64,000 bases of DNA, from assembly GCF_002302565.1 (NCBI RefSeq), contig NZ_CP022382.1, positions 1,683,001 to 1,747,000 on the forward strand, written 5' to 3'. The DNA is from Capnocytophaga canimorsus (GTDB taxonomy: Bacteria > Bacteroidota > Bacteroidia > Flavobacteriales > Flavobacteriaceae). The notes beneath the pieces are model-generated. The model was not told the DNA's origin. It saw only the letters and a program-made list of their open reading frames with translations, and searched no databases. This document shows, piece after piece, positions 36,274 through 46,655 of the stretch. Each line of letters opens with the position of its first letter. Position 1 is the first letter of the stretch. Made by a program: the position numbers and the translations under genes.

Positions 36274-37314
36274 ATGAAAAAGATGATTTTATTATTCAGA
36301 ATAATGTTATTGGCTTTCTTGTCATCTTGTTCCAAAGAAGGCGAATCAAGTGCAGGAGCACATAATCTTAGCGGGAACTTATTCATTCAGTTTACCGACG
36401 AGGTGTCTGTATATAATCTAACGGATAATAAATATACTGAAAAAGTAGCAAAAGTAAGTTCGACACAAGTTTTACAAACGTATGATGTGTCGTGGGATAC
36501 TTCAAAGGTGCTTTTTACCCTTGATGTACAAGGATTTAATCATAAACGTATTGTATATAGGAGCATTAGCGACCCTGTAACGCATCAAGAAGTAAAAACC
36601 GATGGGAAAAATATCCACGATTTTGAATACGAATGGGGAGATGTAATCACCCTTGATGCCTTTATTTCTCCTAATGAGAAGTATATTGCATTGGAAGGAC
36701 AGGGATATTCGGATATGCCTATGATTATCATCGAAGCGGATAAGGATAACGAAGTAGGTCGTTGCAATCCGTCCAATGTAAAGTATTACGACTGGGGAAA
36801 ACCCGTTTGGACGTTGGATAATACGTTATACGTACAGGTGGGCAATTCGGTTTACAAGATGAGTCCTGCCGACGGATATAAAACGTATCAAAAAGTCTGT
36901 TCTGCCGATGGAGGCGGTTCGTACAGAGTGAATCCACAAGGAACAAAGTTTGTTTATTATAAGGATAAACATTTGTGGCTTTGCAATATTGACGGTAGCA
37001 ATCGCAAACAAATTACCACTAGTAAAACCTACGATTGGGCAAGTTGGGACGGTGAAGGTTTTCCTACATTCTCCCCTGACGGTAAATACATTGCTTTTAC
37101 CTCGCGAGGCTCTCGTGGTATGGCGTGGAGTGACCACGATTATCCTGATGGTTCGTGGGTAGGAGCGGTAGGTGGAAAATTTGGCTATATATCTGTGATT
37201 CCTGCCAATGGGAAGCTCTACAACCTTGACGATAAAAACAGCGGAGCCATCTCCCTAACCAGAAGCGGAAATAGAGGTATTCCTTGTGATGGGCATTTGG
37301 TTTGGAGGAGATAA
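36274..37314 (+). CDS. Surface-type lipoprotein with TolB/PD40-like propeller
   Basis: The 346-residue protein has a short lipoprotein signal (MKKMILLFRIMLLAFLSSC) followed by SKEGESSAG. The body parallels the upstream gene: SPNEKYIALEGQGY, KYYDWGKPVWTLDNTLYV, RVNPQGTKFVYYKDKHLWLC, CNIDGSNRKQITTSKT and FSPDGKYIAFTSRGSRG. The two genes clearly arose by duplication, with divergence in the N-terminal half. PD40 propellers usually mediate protein or sugar binding rather than catalysis; the ligand is unknown. Confidence 0.75.
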   Translation: MKKMILLFRIMLLAFLSSCSKEGESSAGAHNLSGNLFIQFTDEVSVYNLTDNKYTEKVAKVSSTQVLQTYDVSWDTSKVLFTLDVQGFNHKRIVYRSISDPVTHQEVKTDGKNIHDFEYEWGDVITLDAFISPNEKYIALEGQGYSDMPMIIIEADKDNEVGRCNPSNVKYYDWGKPVWTLDNTLYVQVGNSVYKMSPADGYKTYQKVCSADGGGSYRVNPQGTKFVYYKDKHLWLCNIDGSNRKQITTSKTYDWASWDGEGFPTFSPDGKYIAFTSRGSRGMAWSDHDYPDGSWVGAVGGKFGYISVIPANGKLYNLDDKNSGAISLTRSGNRGIPCDGHLVWRR

Positions 37315-37583
37315 TTTAAAAATCAATATTTATATCCTGCTTCTAAAGTAAAATTTTTTGAATAATACACACAAAATTTATCATAAAGACCTATTTTGTA
37401 GTGCATTTAAGGTATTTTTGGCAATATTCTACATAAAATTTTTTGATAGATTTTAAATTTACTTATTTTTGACCTTTGTAACAAATGGCATTTGTACTCC
37501 CTAAGTATCAATAAGGGTTAGCAAATGCTGTTTTTAGCAAATAGTAAGAATAAAAACGATTTCAAAAATAAACTCTTAAAAAT

Positions 37584-39200
37584 ATGAATGTAAAAAAATC
37601 CTTATGGTTAGTTGCATCTGCTCTTATTTTATCAGGATGTAGCTCATTGTCAAAAATTGCCTCAACAGATGTTGATGCCCTACCAAGCAAAGTTCCTGCT
37701 CAGCCTGAAGAGGTTTCTGAAGAGGTTTTGAAAGGATGGCCACATACCAATCTTGCCAAAGATGGCTTTCCTGGTATTAATCTGCAGGGGGCTTACGATT
37801 TACTAAAGGGTCTAAAACCCACTACTGTAGTTGTAGGGGTTATTGATTCGGGGATTGATATCAATCACGAAGATTTAAAAAATGTGCTTTGGGTTAATCC
37901 TAACGAAATTGCTAATAACGGAATTGATGATGACAATAATGGTTATGTTGATGATGTTTATGGTTGGAATTTCTTGGGTGATGTAAATCACGAGAATTTG
38001 GAGTACGTGCGTATTATGAAAACCAATGATACTAAAAATCCAGATTTTGCTAAAGCTAAAACGATGTACGAAACTGAACACGCTCAGGCATTGGAGAATA
38101 AAACCCGCTATGAGCAACTAATGCAAATGATTGAAACTGCAGATGTTGCCGTGCAAAAAGCACTCAAAAAGAAAGATTATACTTTGAAAGATTTGGAAAA
38201 TTTTCAAACCCAAGATGATAATCTGCAACAATATGTAGCTTTCTTAACACGTATGGTTTCTTTGGTAGGCTCTGTGAATCAAGCCAAAGAAGATCTTTCA
38301 CAAGGGGTAAAACATTTTACCTCAAAGCTGAACTATCATTTGAATTTGAATTATCATCCACGTAAAGAAATTTTAAAAGATGATGAAAATGACTTCAGTA
38401 AAGTAGGATACGGAAATAACAATGTAATCGGTCCAGATGTTGAGGAGTCGTTACACGGAACTCACGTTGCGGGTATTATTGCGGCACAAAGAGGAAACTC
38501 AGTGGGTATGGATGGCGTGGCATCTAATGTTAAAATTATGACTTTAAGAGCAGTTCCTGATGGAGATGAGTACGACAAGGATATCGCTTTTGCTATTCGT
38601 TATGCTGCAGATAATGGAGCTAAGGTAGTCAATACTAGCTTTGGAAAAGATTTTTCGCCTCATTACAAACAAGTTCAAGAAGCTATAAAATATGCGGCTT
38701 CAAAAGATGTACTTATTGTAAATGCTGCAGGAAACGATAGTAAAAATATTGATAACGAAGAAGTTTTCCCTACTGATGAAGTAAGCAAAAAAGAAATAGC
38801 AGATAATTTCTTGACTGTTGGTGCTTTAAATTACAAGTATGATGAAAATTTAGTGGCTTCATTTTCTAATTTCGGAAAAAGAACGGTAGATGTATTTGCT
38901 CCAGGTGTAAAAATTTGGGCTACAGCTCCAGAAAACACATACAAATTCTTGCAAGGAACTTCAATGGCTTCGCCTGAGGTTGCTGGTTTAGCGGCTTTGA
39001 TACGCTCATACTTCCCAAAATTGACTGCTGCTGAGGTTAAAAAAGTAATTATGCAATCGGGAGTGGCTCCAAAATTTGATGTTATTGTAGGTGAAGAGCA
39101 GGTTAAAGTAAACTTCTCGGAATTATCTACTTCAGGAACCATTGTTAATGCACGAAACGCAGTTATTTTAGCTGCAAAAATGAGCCGTTCTAAAAAATAG
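37584..39200 (+). CDS. Subtilisin-like S8 serine protease, lipoprotein
   Basis: The 538-residue protein has a lipoprotein signal ending LILSGC (Cys19), so it is anchored in the envelope. The catalytic triad is visible: Asp88 in GVIDSGID, His291 in LHGTHVAG, Ser460 in GTSMASPEVAG, plus oxyanion Asn384 in NAAGND. Between Asp and His lies an unusually long insertion (about 135-285), helical and charged, starting after the WVNPNEIANNGIDDDNNGYV region typical of Bacteroidota S8 enzymes. No T9SS C-terminal domain. A strong terminator follows. Confidence 0.92.
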   Translation: MNVKKSLWLVASALILSGCSSLSKIASTDVDALPSKVPAQPEEVSEEVLKGWPHTNLAKDGFPGINLQGAYDLLKGLKPTTVVVGVIDSGIDINHEDLKNVLWVNPNEIANNGIDDDNNGYVDDVYGWNFLGDVNHENLEYVRIMKTNDTKNPDFAKAKTMYETEHAQALENKTRYEQLMQMIETADVAVQKALKKKDYTLKDLENFQTQDDNLQQYVAFLTRMVSLVGSVNQAKEDLSQGVKHFTSKLNYHLNLNYHPRKEILKDDENDFSKVGYGNNNVIGPDVEESLHGTHVAGIIAAQRGNSVGMDGVASNVKIMTLRAVPDGDEYDKDIAFAIRYAADNGAKVVNTSFGKDFSPHYKQVQEAIKYAASKDVLIVNAAGNDSKNIDNEEVFPTDEVSKKEIADNFLTVGALNYKYDENLVASFSNFGKRTVDVFAPGVKIWATAPENTYKFLQGTSMASPEVAGLAALIRSYFPKLTAAEVKKVIMQSGVAPKFDVIVGEEQVKVNFSELSTSGTIVNARNAVILAAKMSRSKK

Positions 39201-39222
39201 TAAATTTGTTTATCATTGTTTT

Positions 39223-39258
39223 AAAAAGCCGTGAGATAGTTGCATCTCACGGCTTTTT
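39223..39258 (+). terminator. Terminator of the S8 protease gene
   Basis: AAAAAGCCGTGAGAT and ATCTCACGGCTTTTT form a perfect 15-bp stem around a six-base loop, ending in T. It is 22 bp after the stop. Confidence 0.9.
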
Positions 39259-39626
39259 AAATGATACTATAGTAAGATTTTTGAGTCCTATAGTTATGGT
39301 AATTCCAAATAGTTTGATCCCCTTGGAAGAACCATTCACTTTCTATTTTCTCATATTCGGATGATTTTTTTAGAAAATGTGTTTCTGAAAATTCGAAATT
39401 GTGTTCTTTTTCATCATTTTTTGTCTCTTTTTCGGGACGATTTTAATCAAAATCTCCCGTCTCATAATGTGAATACATTGAGGTGAAACAGGTTGTGGGA
39501 ACAAAACTGCAACTATTGTATTTCATTCATTAAAAATATCCATCATTCGCTCATTCACATTCATTATTTTTGACCTCGAAGAGGGCATATCTGCATCACA
39601 CTTGATATTTCTATGCTATACACATG

Positions 39627-39644
39627 CGACCCCGTTAGGGGTCG
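39627..39644. repeat. REP-like GC-rich hairpin
   Basis: CGACCCC and GGGGTCG flank GTTA in otherwise AT-rich DNA. Hairpins of this kind (GACCCC...GGGGTC preceded by a TATACACATGC-like flank) recur as dispersed elements in Bacteroidota genomes; that this is such a copy is from memory and not tested. No T run follows. Confidence 0.45.
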
Positions 39645-39831
39645 TGGATATCAACAAGGTTAATGTGGGCTTATATTTTGCGGAAACAAAACTGTAATTG
39701 TATTTTGGTTTAAACATCTTGTTGTTAACCAAATGCGGAATGATTGGGTTTGATTGCAGGGGTGAATTGGATTCGTCCTTGTGTATGATGATATTGCGTT
39801 GGGCGTTTACAAAACACTTCTACAAAATCAT

Positions 39832-42252
39832 TTATTTATTTTTTACCCAGCCTTTATATTTAAACCCCTCTGTAACATATTTTTTAGGATCTACATAATA
39901 TTCGATTTCTTTTTTTAACTCTAAAAGAATATGATTATCTGGCTCATATCCTAATCCTATTAAACAAACATTTAGTGCTTTAACATTATCTCTATTTCTT
40001 TTCAAATTAGCCGCATATCCACAAGCTGTAATAGCATTAGAATGCTTTTCTTGTTTTGTTAAATTTTCTCCCTTATAAAAAGATTTTTCAAAATATTCAT
40101 TAGCTTTTTCTGCTAATTCCATCTTCATTTCTTTATTAAAATTATAATTTAAATTTCTGGCCTGTTTTGAGTATCCTTGTGCTAATCCTAAACATACCCT
40201 TTGGTCATCAGGGGCAATTTCATAGGCTTTTTGAAAATAATCAATACTAGATTGAAGATATTTTTTTGCTTTATCCTTATTTCCCACTATTAGTTTATAC
40301 TCAATATATCCCAGTTCTATTAGAGCTTCTAGATATTCGCCATTTAATTCAATAGCTATTAAAAATTCTTTTTTAGCTCGTTCTAAGCTACTACTATAAA
40401 AGCTATTCTCTTCTATTTTTCCTTTTATTAAATATAAAAAAGGAAATTTATTATTATTTTGAATTAATTCATCAATAGAATCTATAGCTGAATAATAGTC
40501 ATAACTTGCTATGGATAAACATCTCAAAGCTTTATCGGCTAGCACTTTTTCATTATGATTTTTTGCTTGAGATCTATAAAATAAACTTTCAATTCCACTA
40601 TCTAAAGAATTGAATTTCGCCCTTTCTTGAACAAATATTTCATACTTGGAAATAATCTCCTGCTCATTATCTAAATGTAAAAACTGCCTAGAATAAATTT
40701 TCGCTAGATAAGGAATAGAATAACCTATTGTTCCTGTATCCATTTTTTTCTGATAGCATAAAGATATTTTTGTTAATTTGGGAATTGCTTCCAAGCCTAT
40801 CTCATCATTAGTAAAACCACTTACATATATCAAATCATCTATTGATAGTAAAGATTCTTTTTCTGACAGAGAAAATATAAATAATATTGTTTTTTCAATT
40901 TCTGAAAGACGCTCTATAGAGCCCTTAAAACAAAAAATTAGTATATCTTCATATGCTTTACCACTCTCTAAATTCTTGAAAACATTTTCAATAGGAATTC
41001 CATTTGCTAATTGATGTGTGATTAATTGACAAGCTAAAGGCATTCCTTTTGTATATGAATATAGTTCATCAAGATATTCTTTAAACACATCTAGAAAGTT
41101 TCCTTGTCCATTAAAATTTGTGTATTGAGAAACTAAGAAATCCTCAAATTCTCTTTCTCTACTAAATCCACTCATATTAATCCTAGACATATAAAAATCT
41201 CCTAGTGTTTCTCTTGTGGTTAGTATTGCCTTTGATTTTGTAGGAAAGTGCTCTAAAAAATCTATCAAATCATTGTCATTTAAAGTTTCCAAATTATCAA
41301 CGATTAATAGAACCTTATTCTCTTGTAGAAAAATTTTAACTAAATCTGTGTCATCATATTCCAAATTTCCATCATTAGAAATTTCGTTCATTTCAATAAA
41401 ATTCAGTATCTCTTGAATTAAGTCTGCATAATTTGATATAAATTCAGAAACATCCTTTATCCCTTTCGGAGTATATTTATTTCTTTTTGAACTAGTCCAA
41501 ATTATAAAATCAAAATCATTTTGATATTCATCATTTTCAATCAACTTTTGCACAAAATAGTGTACAAAGCTAGTCTTACCTATTCCTCCTATTCCATCTA
41601 TTTGGATTATCCTATTATTAGGGTTCTTAATTTTTTCATATAAATCTCTTAAATACTCTTTTCTCCCAATAAACTCAGTGTACATTATAGGTTGAGAAGA
41701 AACATTTTCAAGAATTTTAAAATTATTACTCTTTAATTTATAATATAAACTATCTGCCTTAATAGATCTACTTCCTTTTCTCCAATATACATCTCCTCTT
41801 TTAAATACTGTAGTATTAATAGATTTTTTATTTCCCCATTTTTCTTTATTATATTGTCCATCCTTTTTAAAAGGAATTATATCTTTTGATGGGAAAACAT
41901 ACAAGACAAAAAAAGATAAATCATCTATCTCTATTATACTAGAAACAAAATCAATTTTACCATCACAATAAGTGTCTAAAATATTATTTATAGTAGCATC
42001 ATCTACATCTATATCACTTCTAGAGTCAAGCCCTATCCATTCATATGATTTATTTACGCCATAGATAATATACCCTCCTTTCGAATTAGCAAAAGCTACA
42101 ATATCTTTTACCAATTCTATTTTATCTATAGTCTCTTTTATTTTATAGATTTCTTTAAAATCCCACTCCTCACTTTCGGATTTCACATTTTTGTTTTTGA
42201 TATTTAGAATAGTTTCTTTGCTGACTAGTTCCATTTTGTTGATGACACTCAT
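39832..42252 (-). CDS. AlbA/Schlafen - STAND NTPase - TPR protein, candidate defence
   Basis: The 806-residue cytoplasmic protein has three parts. Residues about 25-165 form an AlbA_2 (Schlafen-type) domain: SESEEWDFKE with its acidic cluster, LVKDIVAFANSKGGYIIYGV, and VYWRKGSRSIKADSL. About 190-500 is a STAND (NB-ARC/NACHT-like) ATPase: FIGRKEYLRDL, Walker A GIGGIGKTS (220-228), Walker B VLLIVDNLE (314-322), LTTRE sensor (344-348) and GMPLA (403-407). About 560-800 holds TPR-like helix pairs (FLYLIKGKIEENS, LEALIELGYIEYKL, RVCLGLAQGYSKQA). STAND proteins with N-terminal effectors and C-terminal sensors act in phage defence, and Schlafen domains can cleave RNA; this role is inferred. The gene is more AT-rich than its neighbours and stands alone. 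Confidence 0.85.
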   Translation of the reverse strand: MSVINKMELVSKETILNIKNKNVKSESEEWDFKEIYKIKETIDKIELVKDIVAFANSKGGYIIYGVNKSYEWIGLDSRSDIDVDDATINNILDTYCDGKIDFVSSIIEIDDLSFFVLYVFPSKDIIPFKKDGQYNKEKWGNKKSINTTVFKRGDVYWRKGSRSIKADSLYYKLKSNNFKILENVSSQPIMYTEFIGRKEYLRDLYEKIKNPNNRIIQIDGIGGIGKTSFVHYFVQKLIENDEYQNDFDFIIWTSSKRNKYTPKGIKDVSEFISNYADLIQEILNFIEMNEISNDGNLEYDDTDLVKIFLQENKVLLIVDNLETLNDNDLIDFLEHFPTKSKAILTTRETLGDFYMSRINMSGFSREREFEDFLVSQYTNFNGQGNFLDVFKEYLDELYSYTKGMPLACQLITHQLANGIPIENVFKNLESGKAYEDILIFCFKGSIERLSEIEKTILFIFSLSEKESLLSIDDLIYVSGFTNDEIGLEAIPKLTKISLCYQKKMDTGTIGYSIPYLAKIYSRQFLHLDNEQEIISKYEIFVQERAKFNSLDSGIESLFYRSQAKNHNEKVLADKALRCLSIASYDYYSAIDSIDELIQNNNKFPFLYLIKGKIEENSFYSSSLERAKKEFLIAIELNGEYLEALIELGYIEYKLIVGNKDKAKKYLQSSIDYFQKAYEIAPDDQRVCLGLAQGYSKQARNLNYNFNKEMKMELAEKANEYFEKSFYKGENLTKQEKHSNAITACGYAANLKRNRDNVKALNVCLIGLGYEPDNHILLELKKEIEYYVDPKKYVTEGFKYKGWVKNK

Positions 42253-42281
42253 AAAATACTAATAATTGATTGAAAATACTT

Positions 42282-42313
42282 AAATGCTAACGACCCAAAA
42301 GCCGTTAGCATTT
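42282..42313 (-). terminator. Terminator of groL
   Basis: AAATGCTAACG and CGTTAGCATTT form an 11-bp stem around a ten-base loop, 27 bp after the groL stop. It also separates groL from the STAND gene, whose transcript must start downstream of it. Confidence 0.75.
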
Positions 42314-42340
42314 TAAATTTATCGCCACAGACGCTGTCTG

Positions 42341-43996
<1,656 letters not shown>

Positions 43997-44135
43997 TTAG
44001 CTTTCAGCTTTCCGCAGATTATTTTATTTATTACGTAATGATACTAATTGCTTTTTGATTGAGATTAAGTCATTTTTTTGAAATCTCTCATTTTATTTTA
44101 GTTCTTGCCAATAGCTTAAAAGCCAACAGTAATGT

Positions 44136-44414
44136 TTAAATCACTGCCAACACATCATTCTCTCTCATAATGAGATAATCTTTTCCTTCAAATTTGAGTT
44201 CCGTTCCTGCATATTTACCATAAAGAACTACATCTCCTGCCTTTAATGTAATTGGGTTATCTTTTGTTCCTGCACCAACAGCCACTACAATTCCTCTCTG
44301 AGGTTTTTCTTTTGCCGTATCTGGAATAATAATCCCTGATGCTGTGGTGGTTTCAGCAGGGGCTGGTTCAATAAGAACGCGATCTGCTAGGGGTTTAATT
44401 TTCACTTTTGTCAT
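44136..44414 (-). CDS. groS: Co-chaperonin GroES
   Basis: GroES caps GroEL. The 92-residue product starts [17 protein letters not shown] (ATG 44414; upstream residues of the longer frame lack homology) and has the mobile loop [21 protein letters not shown], then [32 protein letters not shown]. It lies between secG and groL. On the minus strand TTTGG and TACTTTCT give a weak promoter upstream. Confidence 0.97.
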   Translation of the reverse strand: MTKVKIKPLADRVLIEPAPAETTTASGIIIPDTAKEKPQRGIVVAVGAGTKDNPITLKAGDVVLYGKYAGTELKFEGKDYLIMRENDVLAVI

Positions 44415-44510
44415 ATTTTTTCTTTTAAATTCATAAATTATTTTACGCTGTATGTATTTCTTTTCAGAAAGTATGCCAATTGCAGAAAACTGCCAAATCA
44501 AAATAAAAAA

Positions 44511-44534
44511 GCCAACTTATACTGACAAGTTGGC
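44511..44534 (-). terminator. Terminator of secG
   Basis: GCCAACTT and AAGTTGGC flank an eight-base loop; on the minus strand the stem is followed by a T-rich run. It separates secG from groS. Confidence 0.85.
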
Positions 44535-44559
44535 ATAGATATAAATTTTTTAGGACATT

Positions 44560-44904
44560 TTACTGCGCTGTATCTTTTTGTGTAGTTGGTGCCTCTAACG
44601 GATTGGATTCAGGAGCTACATTTTCTATTTTTTTACCGTCCAATAATCTTGAACCAGAATTTGTCTCTCTACCCGTTTCAACAAAAGTATTTGCTGCAAT
44701 AATCAAAACCACCAAAAGGATAGCAAAAGTCCAAGTACTACGGTCTAAAAAGTCACCCGTTTTTTTAACCCCTCCTACCACTTGGGTGTTACTCCCAAAG
44801 GTTGAAGAAAGCCCTCCTCCTTTTGGGTTTTGAACCATAATTACCAACATTAGTAACAAACAAACCACTATGATAAGTACTAAAAAGATATTAAATGCTG
44901 TCAT
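44560..44904 (-). CDS. secG: Preprotein translocase subunit SecG
   Basis: SecG is the small two-helix subunit of SecYEG. The 114-residue product has helix one (FNIFLVLIIVVCLLLMLVIMVQ), the motif NPKGGGLSSTFG, helix two (TWTFAILLVVLIIAANTFV) and a polar Bacteroidota-type C-terminal tail. It is 3 bp after the TPR gene, so it is part of the lptE-TPR-secG unit. Confidence 0.93.
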   Translation of the reverse strand: MTAFNIFLVLIIVVCLLLMLVIMVQNPKGGGLSSTFGSNTQVVGGVKKTGDFLDRSTWTFAILLVVLIIAANTFVETGRETNSGSRLLDGKKIENVAPESNPLEAPTTQKDTAQ

Positions 44905-44907
44905 TTT

Positions 44908-45732
44908 TTATAAATTATTTTGTTGTAAATTTTTAATTGTTCTTATTTGGTCTGCAAAGTAACCACTTTTTTCTGGATTTTTCAAAATTAAAATTTCATA
45001 AGCTTGAATTGCCTGCTTATATTTTCGTTGTTTTACATAAACTTGAGCCAAAGTTTCGGTCATTAATTGATGAGGATCGGTTTTTACCTCGTTTGCCAAA
45101 TTGATATTCGATACATATTCGCGTGAAGGCTCAATTTTCGGATTGGTTTCTAAAAATCGGTCTATCAACTTAAATTTTTCGGCTATTTTAGGATTTTCCT
45201 CAACGTGCCTCTCTTCTTGTTTTGACGGATTTCCTACCTCGGAAATGGTTTTGAGCCACTGTGAAAAAGAGTGTAAATCGGTCTGGGAAACTTGATTTTT
45301 AGCTGCTATAGCATCAGCCTCTTGATTATCCGTAAAAGAACCATATATTTTAGGAACAATTTCTTCTTTAGGGAAAGAATCCATCTCCTTTTGAGGCATT
45401 TTCTGGTATGTTGCTGTAGGGGTCACAAAATCGGTTTTCGGTGTTGTCTTTTGCAAAGCTATTTGCCTAATCACCTCAGCTTCACTAAGGTGCTGCCCCG
45501 ATTTTGAATGAATAAAATCGTATAAAACGGAACGATTTGCCACGTGAACTGCCGCCAATTTAAGGGCTTTATTGTACCGATAGTTTTGTTCGGTATGGAA
45601 TTTTTTTAACTGCAATACCCGAGCCGCTTGAAAGTAAGGATATTCAAGGAGAATTTCTTCCAATTCGTGCATTTGCTGGGCTTGAATTTGGTTGGGTTTT
45701 TCGAGTATTTCAATAAATTCTTTGAGAGTCAT
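44908..45732 (-). CDS. TPR-type conserved flavobacterial protein
   Basis: The 274-residue protein has no signal peptide. The N-terminus (LEEILLEYPYFQAARVLQLKKF) and C-terminus (LAQVYVKQRKYKQAIQAYEILILKNPEKSGYFADQI) form TPR-like helices with a charged, disordered middle. It lies 9 bp downstream of lptE and 3 bp upstream of secG, an arrangement seen in other flavobacteria from memory. Function unknown; the position suggests a role near export or envelope assembly. Confidence 0.75.
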   Translation of the reverse strand: MTLKEFIEILEKPNQIQAQQMHELEEILLEYPYFQAARVLQLKKFHTEQNYRYNKALKLAAVHVANRSVLYDFIHSKSGQHLSEAEVIRQIALQKTTPKTDFVTPTATYQKMPQKEMDSFPKEEIVPKIYGSFTDNQEADAIAAKNQVSQTDLHSFSQWLKTISEVGNPSKQEERHVEENPKIAEKFKLIDRFLETNPKIEPSREYVSNINLANEVKTDPHQLMTETLAQVYVKQRKYKQAIQAYEILILKNPEKSGYFADQIRTIKNLQQNNL

Positions 45733-45741
45733 TATTTTAGG

Positions 45742-46233
45742 TTACCAATCCGCCAAAGAGGCATTAAAAATATCTTGTGTAATTCGTTCAAATATTTCGC
45801 CAAAAGCGGCTTCCTTTACCGAACTAAGCTGGCTTGCGGCAGGATAATCGTAATAGAAAGAAAAACGTCTTTCAAAATCTTTTTTCTCTTCAATATTATT
45901 GGTAAAACGTACATTTACGCCTATTGTAAGACGGTTTTGTGCTGCTGTTTGATTGGCTGTAGCCGTCATCGGAGCGATGTGATACTCTACAATTTCGCCC
46001 TCATAAACCAAATCCGCATTACGATCGGTAAGCGATAAGTTGGTTTGGTTATTTATGAGTTCTTGAAGGGCAATGGTAAAATCTCTGTCCAGCCCTGGCT
46101 CAACCAAAGGAGCATCGTTACGAAAAAAATTCACCTGAAAAGTTTTGGCATTTCCAGTGCTTCCGCCTGTAAAATTGTAATATTTACAGCCACCAACTGT
46201 TAAGCAAGTTATTAAAAATAAAAAAAATCGCAT
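45742..46233 (-). CDS. lptE: LPS assembly lipoprotein LptE
   Basis: LptE plugs the LptD outer-membrane translocon for lipopolysaccharide. The 163-residue product starts MRFFLFLITCLTVGGCKYYNF with the lipidated Cys in VGGC, followed by the Bacteroidota pattern FTGGSTGNAKTFQVNFFRND, LTDRNADLVYEGEIVEYHIAPM and ERRFSFYYDYPA. The ATG at 46233 gives a normal lipoprotein signal. It is first in the lptE-TPR-secG unit. Confidence 0.88.
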   Translation of the reverse strand: MRFFLFLITCLTVGGCKYYNFTGGSTGNAKTFQVNFFRNDAPLVEPGLDRDFTIALQELINNQTNLSLTDRNADLVYEGEIVEYHIAPMTATANQTAAQNRLTIGVNVRFTNNIEEKKDFERRFSFYYDYPAASQLSSVKEAAFGEIFERITQDIFNASLADW

Positions 46234-46655
46234 AGCAGATTCTATCAAATTAAGCCCCGCAATTTAAAAATTTTTGGATAAACTACAAAAAATGCGATTT
46301 GGCACATTCAACCCACAAGTGTAATTTTTATATGCTACGAATTTATAAAATAAATTTTTAGGCTCTTCAAAATCCAAATGTCATTACTCACTTTTTTATA
46401 GTTTTTGAAATTAAGATGTTCGTGATGTGCTCACTAACATTAAAGATATTTATAAACTCAATTTACTAATTTTGAAGCAATTTGCGGGAGAAATTACGTA
46501 AAAAAACACAGCTTAATTGCCTTGTTTTTAGGTTTAATAACCTTTATGGCTGATGATGAAATCCTCAAAAAATGTACATTTCATCTTGAATTTTGGTAAT
46601 TTCATTTTGCAGATTATATTTGTTGCTTTCGATAGGCAATAAATATATTTTAGTT
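46234..46655. other. Intergenic stretch between lptE and the DUF456 gene
   Basis: Divergent promoter region, AT-rich. It contains the DUF456 promoter (46592-46622) and another TAATTTTG at about 46470. No coding frame, RNA or repeat recognised. Confidence 0.6.
46592..46622 (+). promoter_or_regulatory. Promoter of the DUF456 gene
   Basis: TTTG (46592-46595), a 19-bp spacer and TATATTTG (46615-46622) match the Bacteroidota consensus exactly. It ends 33 bp before ATG 46656 and overlaps the longer alternative start at 46593, which it argues against. Confidence 0.8.

Larger units (their letters stand above)
39201..39831. other. Intergenic stretch with terminator and REP-like hairpin
   Basis: Between the convergent protease and STAND genes. 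It holds the protease terminator and a GC-rich hairpin at 39627 (separate entries). The segment around 39480-39700 twice contains near-repeats of GGAACAAAACTGCAA / GGAAACAAAACTGTAA about 190 bp apart, flanking the hairpin. The open frame at 39698-39898 (+) runs into the STAND gene and has no support. Confidence 0.5.

Noticed and set aside
39698..39898. 66-codon frame upstream of the STAND gene
   Set aside because: Overlaps the 3' end of the STAND gene on the other strand and lacks any recognisable feature.
45628..46038. 136-codon frame antisense to lptE and the TPR gene
   Set aside because: Spans two real genes in an operon; shadow frame.
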